A stretch of DNA of 64,000 nucleotides from Septoria linicola (GCA_024114885.1 CP099420.1:3286001-3350000), one strand, 5' to 3'. Positions 52,887 through 63,839 are shown, counted from the first letter of the stretch. The notes: generated from the letters alone by a model not told the origin. A program made the numbers and translations.

Positions 52887-55280
52887 ATGTCTGGCAAGCG
52901 GCTCATTGACGCCGCCAAATTGGTGTCTGCATCTGGATCGATAGCAAAGAACCACTATCGAATACGCAAAGAGCAATATGACCTCTTCACGCGAACGTCG
53001 AGTGTCGCGAAAGCCGTCAAGAGTCAGACAGATCGCGTGACGTTGACTGTTGGGGCTGCGATAGAATTGGCAAAGAGGTTCAATGACAGCACTCCGAGCT
53101 GGCAGAAGCAGGCAGAGGATGGAGTGGAATATGCGAGACAACAAGGACAGGCTGCGGCGAAGGAAGCAGAAAATGTCGCGAAGGATATGAGGACGGCCGC
53201 GGCCAATGCTGGACTCGCCTCAAGTCCACTGCAAGATGCGGATGTGGTGCACGACAAAGCACAGGATATTGATGGCACGCTGGAAAGTCTGCGGAAACGA
53301 CAGCAACAACGGCAGTCTGAGGCACAGATTCCCCAAGAGTCAGCAGACGCGCAACCTGCAGCGGCCTCACGGTCGGGACACGACACATTCAATGAGCGCC
53401 CGGAGGTCGTGACGCCCGAGCTGTCATCTCTACCACGGACCAAGCTACCACGGCATGTGAACGATGCGCATGACCCAGAGATCGACCTGCGGCAGAAAGA
53501 TCTAAACCAAGATGTGTTTCCAGCACCCACAGAGGCAAAAGAGGCGAGTCCAGAGTCGCTGCCAGAAGGAGCCGATCAGATCTTCCACAGCCCACGAATA
53601 TCGAAAATGCTCGGAGCATCTGCAGGTGGTAAGACAAACCCGTATGCGAAGAGGCAGAAGCTACCTCCGAAGCCTCTGCCAGAAATGGTGGAGGCAGCCA
53701 GGAGACGAGAAGAGGAGCGTGCGGCTAAAGAGCAGACAACAGCGGCCAACCTAGAGAGCGAACCCGCTCGCCAGTCGGTCGTGGCAGACCCAGAGCCGGT
53801 CAAAGGTGATCACACAGAAGATAAGGAGACGCAGGCACTTGCAGCGGAGATCGCGGAAAGTGCCAAATTACAAGAGAGCAACGTTCAACAAGACGTGAGT
53901 GGAAGCCAAGAACAGGCTAAACCCTACGAGATGCGCGAGTCGAGAGTGCCAGCAACGCGCTTCGGACGCATATGGCAGTATGGAGGACTTGCCACGAGCA
54001 TGGCATTTGGTGCAGTTGGTGAAAGCTTTAGCAGGCTAATAGGCGGTGGCAGCACTGGCAGCCTGATGCTGAGCGAAGGCAACATGAACCGACTCGTGGC
54101 AAAGCTGAGTCGTATGCGCGGAGCAGCTCTAAAGCTTGGCCAAATGATGAGCTTCCAAGACAGCAAGATTCTGCCTCCTACTATCAATTCCGTTCTGCAA
54201 CGAGTGCAAGACAGCGCGGATTACATGCCATCGTCGCAACGGGACAAAGTCTTGAGTCGAAATTTGGGATCTGACTGGAGAGACAAATTCAGCTCTTTCC
54301 AGGATAAGCCATTCGCGGCCGCCTCGATTGGACAGGTCCATAGGGCGACTCTCAAGACAGATGAGGGTGATGTGGAAGTGGCAGTCAAGGTTCAGTATCC
54401 TGGTGTGCGAAATAGTATCGACTCTGATCTCAATAACCTCTCTCTACTGTTAACCGCATCGCAATTGCTCCCGAAAGGCCTCTTCTTGGACCGGACGATT
54501 GCCAATGCGCGAACAGAGCTGGGCTGGGAATGCGACTATGAGCGCGAAGCCAAAGCGTGCATCAAGTTCCGCGATGAGCTCCTCATAGATGAGACCGACA
54601 CGTTCACGGTGCCGAAGATATACACTGAAGCGTCGGGACCTGACGTGCTTACAGCGGAGTTCCTGCACGGTACTGGCGTAACAAAGATCAAGGACATGAC
54701 GCAACAAGAGCGCGACTGGATCGGCACCAATCTCCTGCGTCTGTGCCTACGCGAACTCATGGAATTCAAATTCATGCAGACAGATCCAAATTGGACCAAC
54801 TTTTTATACAATCGCAACACGAAAAAGCTAGAATTGTTGGACTTTGGCGCTAGTCGAGAGTTCCCAGACAAGTTCGTGAAGCCATACTGCGAGCTACTTA
54901 TTGCAGCATCGAAAGATGATCGAGAGGCCTGCAGGGACCTGTCGATAGAGCTGGGCTACCTAACAGGTCACGAAAGCCCAGCAATGCTGAAAGCTCACGT
55001 CGACTCAATATTGACGCTGGCCGAACCCTTTGTGGATTCCGCACCTAAAGTGTATGACTTCAAGGGTCAGACGGTCACGGACAGAGTACGACAGAATATT
55101 GGGCTCATGCTGAGAGAACGCATGGCACCGCCACCAGAAGAGACATATAGCTTGCATCGCAAGTTGAGTGGTGCCTTTCTGTTGTGCGCCAGGCTAGAGA
55201 GCAAGGTACATGCACGAGACATGTTCGCTCAAGCGGCCAGAGTTTGGAGAGGTCAAGCCGAGAAGGTGAAGATGGGCTGA
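52887..55280 (+). CDS. COQ8: COQ8 atypical kinase (ADCK3/ABC1/UbiB family)
   Basis: 797 residues in one exon. Coq8 is an ATPase of the mitochondrial inner membrane needed for coenzyme Q synthesis. The first ~50 residues are basic and amphipathic and suit a mitochondrial signal. A long disordered linker (residues 60-350) is unusual for the family and gives extra length compared with yeast Coq8 (501). The UbiB core follows: KxGQ motif (ALKLGQMMSFQD, near residue 415), the alanine-rich loop that replaces the glycine loop (FAAASIGQVHRA, near 476), VAVKVQYPGV with the invariant Lys, the ECDYEREA helix, the substrate-side DPNWTNFLYN, and metal-binding DFGASREF near 652. All catalytic features look intact. 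Confidence 0.95.
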   Translation: MSGKRLIDAAKLVSASGSIAKNHYRIRKEQYDLFTRTSSVAKAVKSQTDRVTLTVGAAIELAKRFNDSTPSWQKQAEDGVEYARQQGQAAAKEAENVAKDMRTAAANAGLASSPLQDADVVHDKAQDIDGTLESLRKRQQQRQSEAQIPQESADAQPAAASRSGHDTFNERPEVVTPELSSLPRTKLPRHVNDAHDPEIDLRQKDLNQDVFPAPTEAKEASPESLPEGADQIFHSPRISKMLGASAGGKTNPYAKRQKLPPKPLPEMVEAARRREEERAAKEQTTAANLESEPARQSVVADPEPVKGDHTEDKETQALAAEIAESAKLQESNVQQDVSGSQEQAKPYEMRESRVPATRFGRIWQYGGLATSMAFGAVGESFSRLIGGGSTGSLMLSEGNMNRLVAKLSRMRGAALKLGQMMSFQDSKILPPTINSVLQRVQDSADYMPSSQRDKVLSRNLGSDWRDKFSSFQDKPFAAASIGQVHRATLKTDEGDVEVAVKVQYPGVRNSIDSDLNNLSLLLTASQLLPKGLFLDRTIANARTELGWECDYEREAKACIKFRDELLIDETDTFTVPKIYTEASGPDVLTAEFLHGTGVTKIKDMTQQERDWIGTNLLRLCLRELMEFKFMQTDPNWTNFLYNRNTKKLELLDFGASREFPDKFVKPYCELLIAASKDDREACRDLSIELGYLTGHESPAMLKAHVDSILTLAEPFVDSAPKVYDFKGQTVTDRVRQNIGLMLRERMAPPPEETYSLHRKLSGAFLLCARLESKVHARDMFAQAARVWRGQAEKVKMG

Positions 55281-55567
55281 GACGGTCGAGATGACTCTGC
55301 ACATAAAGACTTTGTAAACATAGATCTGTACAGCACAGTGAGAAAAATGTGATAACACCTGAGCAGAAGCCATGTGCATTGCGCGCATAATGGAAGTTGA
55401 CTGGCGGTCTTGATCAGTGATCAGTGAGTAAACATGGAGCGTCAACCTCGGGATTCTTTCGGCAGGCACCACCCACCTTCGACTTCAGCTTTGGATCACC
55501 TTTATCTCGACCATATCAACGATCGAACATTTTCAAGACACTCCAAATCGACTCGACTCAATTCAAG

Positions 55568-56444
55568 ATGAGCAAAGGCGGCAAGATAGATGTCTACCTG
55601 GACTGCAGTGCGTCTCCACGTCCCATCTCTCCGCTTCACCACACCACATCTATCACCTTGAACATTGAATCCCATAAATGATCACAACAATCACTACTAA
55701 CAAAATCAATGACAGACTCACCATGGTCCTACTTCGCCTACCTCTACCTCCGCAAGAACCGCGCCTCTCTACAAGCCCACAACATCTCCATCACCATGCA
55801 CCCCATCTTCCTCGGCGGCATCAACGTCGGCTCCGGCAACAAGCCCCCTGGACTCTCCCCGCCAAAGCCTCCCTCGGCGCACTAGAACTCCCCCGAGGAA
55901 TGAAATACTTCGGTCTCCCTCCCAATTCTCTTAGTGCACCGCCCTTCTTCCCCATCATGAGTCTCCTCCCCATGCGCGCTATGCTCTACGCCAAAGACCA
56001 CTTCCCTTACGAGCAGTATGAAAATGCATTTGGAGAGTTGTGGGTGTTTTTGTGGAGGGAGCATCGCGATGTGAGTAAATCGGAGGTTCTAAAGGAGTGT
56101 TTGTGTGAGCATTTTGCGGAAGGGGAGTGTGACGCGATTTTGAAGGGCGCGACGGAGGGGAAGTATAAGAAGATGTTGGTGGATGAGACGGCGATGTTGG
56201 TGGAGAAGGGGGCGTTTGGGGCGCCGTGGTTTGTTGTGAGGAATGGGGAGGGGAAGGAGGAGAATTTCTTTGGGAGTGATCGGTGAGTTTTATGTTTCCT
56301 TTTGTTTCGTGTTTGTGAGAGTGTGAGAAAGAGAATTGAGTGCTGACGATGTGAGACAGATGGCACTTTATGTATCAGTTTTTGGGAGTGCCTTTTCAGG
56401 ATATTGCTGTTTTGCCACCTGGGAAAGACGCAGCGAAGCTGTGA
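55568..56444 (+). pseudogene. Glutathione S-transferase kappa / HCCA isomerase-like gene with apparent 1-nt frameshift
   Basis: Three exons are supported: 55568-55607 (MSKGGKIDVYLDC), 55716-56282 and 56360-56444 (ends QFLGVPFQDIAVLPPGKDAAKL). Joined, exon 1/2 reads DCNSPWSYFAYLYLRKNR, the family start, where Ser is the active-site residue. GST-kappa enzymes are DsbA-fold proteins of mitochondria and peroxisomes. Within exon 2 the frame changes once: GGINVGSGNKPP is in one frame and WTLPAKASLGALEL in the next. The switch falls at a C run (55844-55848). No intron of plausible length covers it. Both halves are otherwise well conserved, including FGAPWFVVRNGEGKEENFFGSDR. One missing C in the assembly or a real recent inactivation would both explain this. 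Confidence 0.7.
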
Positions 56445-56584
56445 GCAGTATCATTGAGTATAGCTCTTCGATCGAGTGGTTCAATGGAACTTGTCATTCG
56501 AGTTGTCTGCCGTGTCTACTGTGCACGGTTCATCACTTTGCGATGTGCTCAATGCACGATTGGACCTGCACGCTAAATGGCTAT

Positions 56585-57336
56585 TTACAGCACAAAAGCC
56601 AAAGCACCTGCACCAAGAGCGCCGACCATGGCGAAGCTAGACTGGAGTCCCGAAGCAGCATTTCCTGCAGCGGTGGTGGCCGCTGGCATGGCGCCACTGC
56701 TGGTCTCAGATGGCATGCTCTCCTCGCTCGTCTCAGAGCTGGTGGCAGTTGGCATGCTCTCCGTGGTCGACTCCATCGAGCTGGTTGCGGATGCCATGCT
56801 CTCGGAGCTGGAGGATGTGCTCGACTCGGTCTCTTCTGTTTCTAGAACGCCGCCCTCTGGTCCCTCGGAGTCTGGTCCATCAGTGGTGGCGCTAGAAGCA
56901 GCTGTCGCATATTGCTCATATGTGTCCTCATCGCTGGAGCTCGTTAGTATAAATCTACCAGCTGCATTCTTAGGAGAACATACGTGGGGTTAATCGCAAG
57001 GGCCATTCCGGCCTGGCAATGAGAACCAACGGAGCAGAAGTAGATCTCTGGGTTGGTAGAGTTGACCTGGAAGACGAAGACTTCGCCGTTCATGTGAATG
57101 CCGGAGTTGACGCCAAGATCGCTGTTGTACTCGCAGGCATTGTCCCAGGATCCCGAGATCAGGTTGTGTGCTTGTGTGCCGAAGGTCACTCTGACCGAAT
57201 CGCCTTCAGCTACGTTTGATAAAGTGTTTGGCTCGAACGCAAGCTGGCCCGGCACGACAGACACTTCGTGCACTGTCTGGGCGTAGGCAGAGCTAGCCAA
57301 TGCAACGGCCGAAGCTAGTGTAAGTCTGTACTGCAT
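56585..57336 (-). CDS. GPI-anchored cupredoxin-like extracellular serine-rich protein
   Basis: Exons 57336-56984 and 56933-56585 (GTATGT...CTCCAG, phase 2) encode 233 residues. The N-terminal signal peptide (MQYRLTLASAVALASSAYAQ) is followed by a cupredoxin-like domain (HEVSVVPGQLAFEPNTL, GDSVRVTFGTQAHNLISG, IYFCSVGSHCQAGMALAIN). The copper-site-like residues H of QAHNL, C of YFCSVGSHC and M of GMA are in the expected order, but whether copper binds is unproven. The second half is Ser/Thr/Glu-rich (ESMASATSSMESTTESM), typical of a glycosylated wall stalk, and ends in a hydrophobic C-terminus suited to a GPI anchor. An alternative acceptor 6 bp upstream adds two residues. Such proteins are common in fungal cell walls. 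Confidence 0.85.
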
Positions 57337-58532
57337 CTTGATGAATAAGTGTATGGTAGGGTATGTTAGATTAGTTGACTAAGCTGTGCGCATGTTTGAG
57401 CAAGTTCCACGAGCTACTTATACCTGTGTTAACCCCGTGCGAACTTCCCTTTCCTTCTTGCATGGTGCCACGGTCTCATCTTACGCCACCAAGCCCGCCA
57501 ATGTTGCCAATTTTATACGGATTCAGCACTGTCCGGGAACTCGATGGACTTGACCAGTGGAATGCGAGGAGCCAAGTCCGCCACGACGATCTAGCTTCCA
57601 GGCTATGCCTAAGGTTACTGTATAGTAATCCTCCGGCTTCGATTTGCAGTCCGGACTCTTGGATGCCGCGTGTTTGGGACTGTGCAGAGTTTCAGATTGC
57701 CGCGGCAGGTACATGCGGCATCATGGTTTCGATCAGCAGCACTTTTTCGAGTGTGCTTGGGACAAAACGTTTCGATCAGATACGGAAGCTTCAATATGCA
57801 AGGAGAGTCTGGGATGAGGTCACCGGTGTTTGGTAGCGTTCCCGTTGTGGCCGCCCCCGTGTATACTTCTGGCAAATTCCTGGGCTCAGTCTGGACCTCG
57901 GAATGTGCGGAAAAAGCTGAAGATGAGATAAGAAAGCGTACGCTCCTAACTACTTCTTGGACTCTTCGAAGACTGCCATGAATGACACAGGTTGCGCCTC
58001 CTCACACCGCTATAGGGCGAGAGTGGGTGGTCGTCTGGTCGAGGTCGAAAGATCGTGAAATGAAGTGGCTGCACTACGGTGTACGGAAAGTAGGTCTGGA
58101 AATAATCTTGTGCAACGTGTTTCTAGCGGCAGCGGCCATTGGTGTTTCCTTCCTCACATACCATGCAGACACTCATGCGATACGCTCCAAGACTGGTGCA
58201 TCTACGCCGAGTGACTCGCGAACGATGCTCGAGACACTGCAGTGACGCTACGATAGTTGCACCTGATAGCCATGTCACAAACACGGTAAGTGTGGTTGAC
58301 ACATTTCGATATGTGCACCACGCAAAGAGCAGTCGAGGAAGAGCCGCTCCGCCTGGCTGCCATCTCTACATCGATTACAATAAGTTCAGTCGACCAGTAT
58401 TCAGAAGGGCTGGAATTGGAGCTCGCAGTCACTGTTATAAGAAGGTCTCCAGCAGGAATTCATGGATTTCGCTAGGCATATCTTGAACTGTCTCGCACAA
58501 GTACAATACAGGCAGGTGCAGGATGGTCTTTA
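57337..58532. other. Intergenic region, no supported gene
   Basis: About 1.2 kb. Several overlapping open frames (up to 153 codons) have no recognisable domain. The upstream part of the SRPK-like gene may begin here; I could not find its first exon. Confidence 0.35.
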
Positions 58533-59871
58533 CTCGAGGAGGAAAAGCTACCTGGATACACGGCACGCAATTACTATCCGACACACGTTGGCTTGCTACT
58601 CAAAGCTCGATACTGTGTAACTAACAAGTTAGGTTTTGGCGTTACCTCGACTGTTTGGCTCTGTCGCGACCACAGGTCAGTACTAAAGCTCGGTCACAAG
58701 GCTGCCGCTTATCATTGACAATTTCAGCACAGACACATATGTGACCGTAAAGGTACACATTCGCATGGCTGCTCACAGCACATATGGCGAGCGAGCAGTG
58801 TTTGAGCATCTCGCCAACGTTTCCTCATCACACCCAGGACGCCGGGCAATCCGGGAGCCGATAGACACCTTTCTGATTACACAACAAGGTGGATGCCAGC
58901 ACTACTGTACTGTGTACCAATCTCGGCGTGCTACTCTGCTCGGCCTACAACGGCGCGATGGCAAAGCCAATGTGTTTCCTGAGGTGATGATCAAGAATGT
59001 GCTACGTCAAGTTCTTCATGGCTTAGACTTCCTTCACACAGAGGCAAATGTGACACATTGCGGTAATACCCTCGAACCAAGCCTGGTCAATGCCCGGAAC
59101 ACTGACAAGTTGTTTAAACAATAAGCTCGACAATCTCATGTCCCAGTTTGAGGATGCAGACTTATTCGCACATACTGAGAAGCAGGAGCAACACGACTTG
59201 ATTCAACGCAATGATGCCGACGGCGAAAGATCAGTATACAGATCTCTCCTATCGAGTGGCCACAAGGAGATGCCATCATCGGACCAGTAGTGCTCTCTGA
59301 CCTAGGAGAGGCGCGGATCGGCACCTCCTTCTCTTGGATACAAGTACAGCCAGAAGTATACCGAGCGCCCGAGGTTCTACTGCATTCCGATCTTGGCCAT
59401 AGTCTCGATATATGGAACCTGACTTGCGCCGCGAGTGCATCAATGCTATTCGTAGTGAGAATTCTACTGACTTGTTAGGTATGGCACATGATTGAGGGCG
59501 AATTACTATTCGACGGCCGTGACGACGAAGGCGACCACAACAATCGTGTGCACCTTGGCCAGATCATCGAGCTGATTGGACACCGTCCTCGAGACTTTCT
59601 CGATGGATGCACGTATCGTGGAGAGTGTTCGACCACGAAGGTATCCTGACGGCGCCCTACATTTTGGCCATGCTAACCATCAATTCAAGGTCGATGGAAC
59701 GCAAGTCCTTTAGGGCAAGTCACACTGAAGGAGAGCATGACACAATTTGATGGCGAGAGTAAGACACAATGTCTGGCATTTCTGCGTTCGATGCTGCAAT
59801 GGCGCCCGGAGGATCGCAAGACCGCTCGTCAACTCCTGGACGATCCTTGGCTTAGCGACGACCTCACTTGA
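58533..59871 (+). pseudogene. SRPK-like protein kinase, disrupted
   Basis: Kinase homology begins LEEEKLPGYTARNYYPTHVG, the SRPK N-terminal signature, and runs to a stop at 59871. The first intron (58676-58727, GTCAGT...TTTCAG) is normal and joins RDH to STDTYVTVKVHI, keeping the glycine loop (LGFGVTSTVWL) and the ATP-binding Lys. The catalytic loop then reads VTHCGNTLEP where SRPKs have VIHTDIQPKN, so the essential Asp is missing. After a TAA at 59122 the homology continues one frame over (LDNLMSQFEDADLF), then shifts again before VVLSDLGEARIG, whose DLG is intact, and again before the last exon (LRSMLQWRPEDRKTARQLLDDPW). At least three frame breaks plus the lost Asp indicate a pseudogene, though one junction could be a GC-AG intron. 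Confidence 0.65.
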
Positions 59872-60320
59872 GCACTAAGCTCGAGGAAGCGAGATGGAAG
59901 CCTGAGACTGCAGTCCACGACGACGACACTGATCATTGGCGGTCACGAAAGTGACCACGACGTGTGCGAAGTCAAGCTCCTGGTGCCAATCTAGATTCTT
60001 TGGGAGTTTGAGTCCTGGCTATAGGCGGGATGCAGTCCGGAATGCCTATCTTCGAGCAGCATACCCTTGAATCGAGCATCCGTGGTAGACGAGGAACGCT
60101 CGTTGGGAAGTGGCATTCACCGTGTGTTGAGCCCGGGATTCAGCGTTCTCGATCTTGGCATATGCAGGTTATGAGCACGTTTGACGAAGACTAAGTCATG
60201 TCAACAGGGTACTGCCTGCAGGCATGGCAAATTCACCCGACTGAACCTCACCTGGAGCTACAGCTAGGAAGTCTACGCTGTCTTGTACAATGCCCTATGC
60301 TGGCCTCTCATCTATCTATT
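59872..60320. other. Convergent 3' flanks
   Basis: 449 bp between the kinase relic and PGS1. No gene or repeat that I can see. Confidence 0.45.
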
Positions 60321-62007
60321 TCACAACGCTCCTCCGACTAATGTTACAATCCACATGGCTAATCTTACATGCAATCCGACACGGCGCTCCGTCTTCGCGT
60401 AGTCGTCAGGGGTCATAGGCGAAGCATACTCCTGCAACCACTTCTGCTCTTCACCAAGACGCCGCTGAAGGTCAGAATTTCGCGTGACGATGAGCGTGTT
60501 GGCTTCAAGATCGAGCGAGTAGCTTCGTTTCGTGTAGTTTGAGCTACCGATGAGGCTGATACTGGGGTCTTGCTCGTTCGGTAGCGTCACCCAGATGCCT
60601 TTGGCGTGGTAGGTCCAGCCGCCTGGGGTGTTGACTGTGCCTTTGCGCCACTCTTTCACCGCGATTTGTTTGCTAAGTCCGGCTTTTGAGACTGCGTCTA
60701 GGAAGCGGCGACCAAGAAGACTGTATGCTGCGGGGAGCATGCCACTGACACCCTTGCTTCCATAAAACCCATTTGCCCAAGGCGAAGCTGCAACGACTGT
60801 TCCTGACGCAGGTCGTGTTTTCAGGAGGAGTTCGCGTACTTCGGGTGTCATGTTGAAGTAGCCCGCCGTAAAGGTCCATTTTGAGCCTGAGAACTCTGAT
60901 GTGCCCAATGTGCGAAGAATGCCGGTCAGCGCCGGCAGTTCTGTAGACGTATCTGGCTTAAGCAGCGGAGTCAATTGTACCAGCGGATATACGGACGTGT
61001 CTGTGTCAGGCTGAGACGTCCTTGCGCTTGGTGGAGCGGCTAGTGGCTGGAGAACTCTCGTCGCTGCTTTGATGTAACCCTGAGGGTCCTTCAACGGCTC
61101 GGGCTGGATATTCGCCTGTGGCCATTCTGCTATGAAGCCGCCTGCGTCTTTTCCGGCAGGCAACACGCGATAGCTGAGGTCACAAATGGTTCGATAAAGG
61201 TCCGAAAAGTAGTCTGTGATCAGCTTCGACCTGAAGACATGGTATCGGTCCTGTCGATTCGTGAAGTAGTCATCAGATAGGTTGGCACCGGACATGATGA
61301 TCTCGTCGTCGATGCCATACAACTTCATGTGTTGTAGACCCCATCCTTCATTGATCCTTTTTGGCAAGACAGCTTTCCGGGCTCCAGTGAGGTTGGGAGT
61401 GTGGTACAGCCGCACTTCCGCTCTGTCAGGCCCAAATTCCTCCACCAGAGACGCCAGTAAGCTGGCACAAGATGGGTTCGGAGCCTCTCGAGTGCCACGC
61501 AGATAGTCCGTAAGAAGAGACACCTTCAGGTCCGGGTTCGACTTTAGTGCCTGCCGTATGGTATCGATCTAACACGCGTTAGAAAGCAGTCATACAAATG
61601 CTCGGGCATGAACTAACAAACTCATGTTCGCTCTTGCCAATGTACAACGTGGATAAGTAGATGCGCCGCTTGGCGTTCCTGATCTTCGCCTACTTCAACC
61701 TGATTAGTGAGAGTACGAAGTGTCGCATAGTCTGAATCATTACCTTGAGGCTTTCGTAAAATTCTGTAGGCGATTTAAGTACCTCTATAGCATCTGCAGA
61801 GATGTCAAACCGAGGAGAGATTTTATCCAGCTCGCCTGTGAACACTGCTAGTTGCGAGGCAGAAGACTGGGCAGATGCTGGCGTTGCCGCTGCAGGCATT
61901 GAAGATGTGCTTGAGAAATGTCGCCGCAGACTGCCATTTTGGCTGCCATTGTTGGCAGCTCGGACTTTGGTAGCCCGCAGGCAAGGAAAGACTCTTCTCA
62001 TCAACAT
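60321..62007 (-). CDS. PGS1: Phosphatidylglycerophosphate synthase (PGS1)
   Basis: Exons 62007-61744, 61689-61618 and 61568-60321 encode 527 residues. Junctions are phase 0 (YESLK/AKIRNAKRR and SEHEF/IDTIRQALK); intron 2 uses a GTTAGT donor. The enzyme condenses CDP-diacylglycerol with glycerol-3-phosphate, the committed step to cardiolipin in mitochondria. The start MLMRRVFPCLRATKVRA is a typical mitochondrial signal; an in-frame ATG 23 codons further upstream (62076) is possible. Two phospholipase-D type HKD motifs are present: HMKLYGIDDEIIMSGANLSD with His192, and YHAKGIW with ISLIGSSNYTKRS near residue 430. ISLSTLYIG-like IYLSTLYIGKSEHE sits just before. The C-terminus has a hydrophobic segment (MWIVTLVGGAL). 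It starts 177 bp from the divergent NDUFA12 gene. Confidence 0.95.
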
Positions 62008-62184
62008 TGAAGGATCATGATGCAAAATCCAGTTGCGTAGATAGAATGTCTGTAGTAGGGGCAATTGTGTTGACATCTGCACTGGCCAAAGCGGGTCTGC
62101 CCGGCTTTGGCTTCATCGCCGGCAGTCACCACCTCTTGCGACGTCTGCTGTCTGCCATTGTCTCGTGAACTTACTATCGCCAAC
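62008..62184. promoter_or_regulatory. Bidirectional promoter between PGS1 and NDUFA12
   Basis: Only 177 bp separate the two divergent ATGs, so the promoters must overlap. If PGS1 starts at its upstream ATG (62076), the spacing falls to 108 bp. No TATA box is evident. Both products work at the mitochondrial inner membrane. Confidence 0.6.
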
Positions 62185-62982
62185 ATGTCGACCATAATGC
62201 GAACTCTCCGCAACTTGCGGAGCATCGGCCTAAAGGTAGATTCTATGCGCTGAAAAGCCTCCACGCACAGCGCTAACAGTTTTACAGGAGTATGGCCACC
62301 AACTTCATGTACGACTTGCCGCGCCCTCGATCACTCATACGTCGCGCTGCGAATACTGACCCTGGCACGATTGCTTAGTATATCGGTACGACGAGAAACA
62401 AGTTCTAGGATGGACAGGACACTGAACGAAACAGGTGATACCAAGCGCGGTGCGCTGATTGGAATCGACCGCTATGGCAACAAGTACTATGAGAATTTGG
62501 AGGAGGAGCTACCTCGTATGTCATGCTCAATACACGATTTCTGGGTACGGCTAATGGCTGGCAAGTACGAACACGCTGGGTGGACTACAAGGACAATGAA
62601 TACGATCCGTGAGACTTCGCTCATATGCCCGATTGAGAAACATGCAACGCTGACATGTTGCAGCTCACAGATAGAGCCAGGCTGGTACATTCGGCCACCG
62701 CCATCTGCCCAAGAGAACTGTAGACTGATAGACCGATAGGCACGCTTGGATGTCATATATGGTCGACAAAGCACCATCTGAGGACAAGCTGCTACAGCGC
62801 CAGATACGAGAGTGGGAGCCGTCGAAGCATGTTCCGGTCCTCACGGCCTCGAAGAGTGCCTTCAGAACTTTCAACACGTCAGTCTCCAACGGTCGATGAA
62901 TGTAATGGACCCTGCTGACCACAGGCTCTACAGGACGAAGCCAAAGTACTCGGCATGGAAGCCAGTAGCGGCATCGCGATGA
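62185..62982 (+). CDS. NDUFA12: NADH dehydrogenase (complex I) subunit NDUFA12, eight exons
   Basis: Exons are 62185-62235, 62288-62308, 62379-62385, 62435-62515, 62566-62608, 62664-62684, 62740-62877 and 62934-62982, giving 136 residues. All seven introns are GT-AG and 49-70 nt. Reading across them gives MSTIMRTLRNLRSIGLK/EYGHQLH/YIG/DTKRGALIGIDRYGN, then NEELP-like EEELPLRTRWVDYKDN, EPGWHAWMSYMVDKAPSEDK and a final NTTKPKYSAWKPVAAS. This follows the fungal B17.2/NDUFA12 sequence with no gaps. The third exon is 7 nt (TATATCG) and supplies Tyr, Ile and the first base of Gly. The subunit sits in the matrix arm of complex I and is part of, or close to, assembly factor NDUFAF2 in family terms. 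It starts back to back with PGS1. Confidence 0.93.
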
Positions 62983-63839
62983 GCATGAGACAACGACAAC
63001 AACAAATGATGCAAGATGACAGTCTCAGATGCCATGCTACAGCAGGTGTCGAAATGGTGGTTACTGCTTGTAAATGGTAGATATGGCGTTCACAGGCGAG
63101 GTGCCGTTCAACGGTCCCGAAGAGTAGGTTGCATTGACTCATATTCGTGAGCATTCTGTTGTGTACATATGCAGAGATTCCGTGCAGCGACACAAGCGAA
63201 CCAGAGAAGTCCCATTCATCCACGCGTGTGACACATCGCGCATAATGTGCGGAAGCAGACGTGCATATGCATATATGCTGAGAGAAGAAGGCAAAATGCG
63301 GCCTGTCATGTAGTCTACACCGCTTCTCTGCTCTATGTCTCCCCGCGCGCGCGGTGACAATAATCTCCCAACGTTCGACAGCTGCCCTGTCCCGTTGTTG
63401 CGAGCAGGTGAGGATATGCTGGTGAAATTGACACAACGATCGTCTGGGCCGCCGGCAAGCAGAAGCTTGAAGTGAGCCACGAAGCTGCTTGATCGCTCTC
63501 GGAGCTCGGACATGCTCCACCCTGCGGGAAAGTTGAGCTAACTAGCATCGTTCCGTCATCACCATGGCCACCCACCCGTCTCGTCTGCGGTGTTGCTATC
63601 TGTAGTAAATCTCTTTTGCTCGCTGCGCAGGGAAGAGCTAGCGCATTCACGTCAATCCTTCCGTCGAGCTGTCCCAACCCGCCACAAGCTCGACGACTCA
63701 TACACCATATCCGATCACCGACGCACTCTTTGTACACGTCCCACCGTCGCCGCCGATTTTGTTTGCTCGCAATGCTTCGATGATTGCAGCTGTCTGGACT
63801 GGAAACTGGAGCGACTCAACGTGGAACTAATAGACAGAC
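62983..63839. other. Intergenic region before the ABCC gene
   Basis: 857 bp. Open frames on both strands (up to 213 codons on the minus strand) have irregular composition and no domain. The right end should hold the promoter and 5' UTR of the ABC transporter. Confidence 0.4.

Noticed and set aside
62879..63520. 213-codon minus-strand ORF overlapping the end of NDUFA12
   Set aside because: Starts without good context, runs antisense into a well-supported exon, and has no domain.
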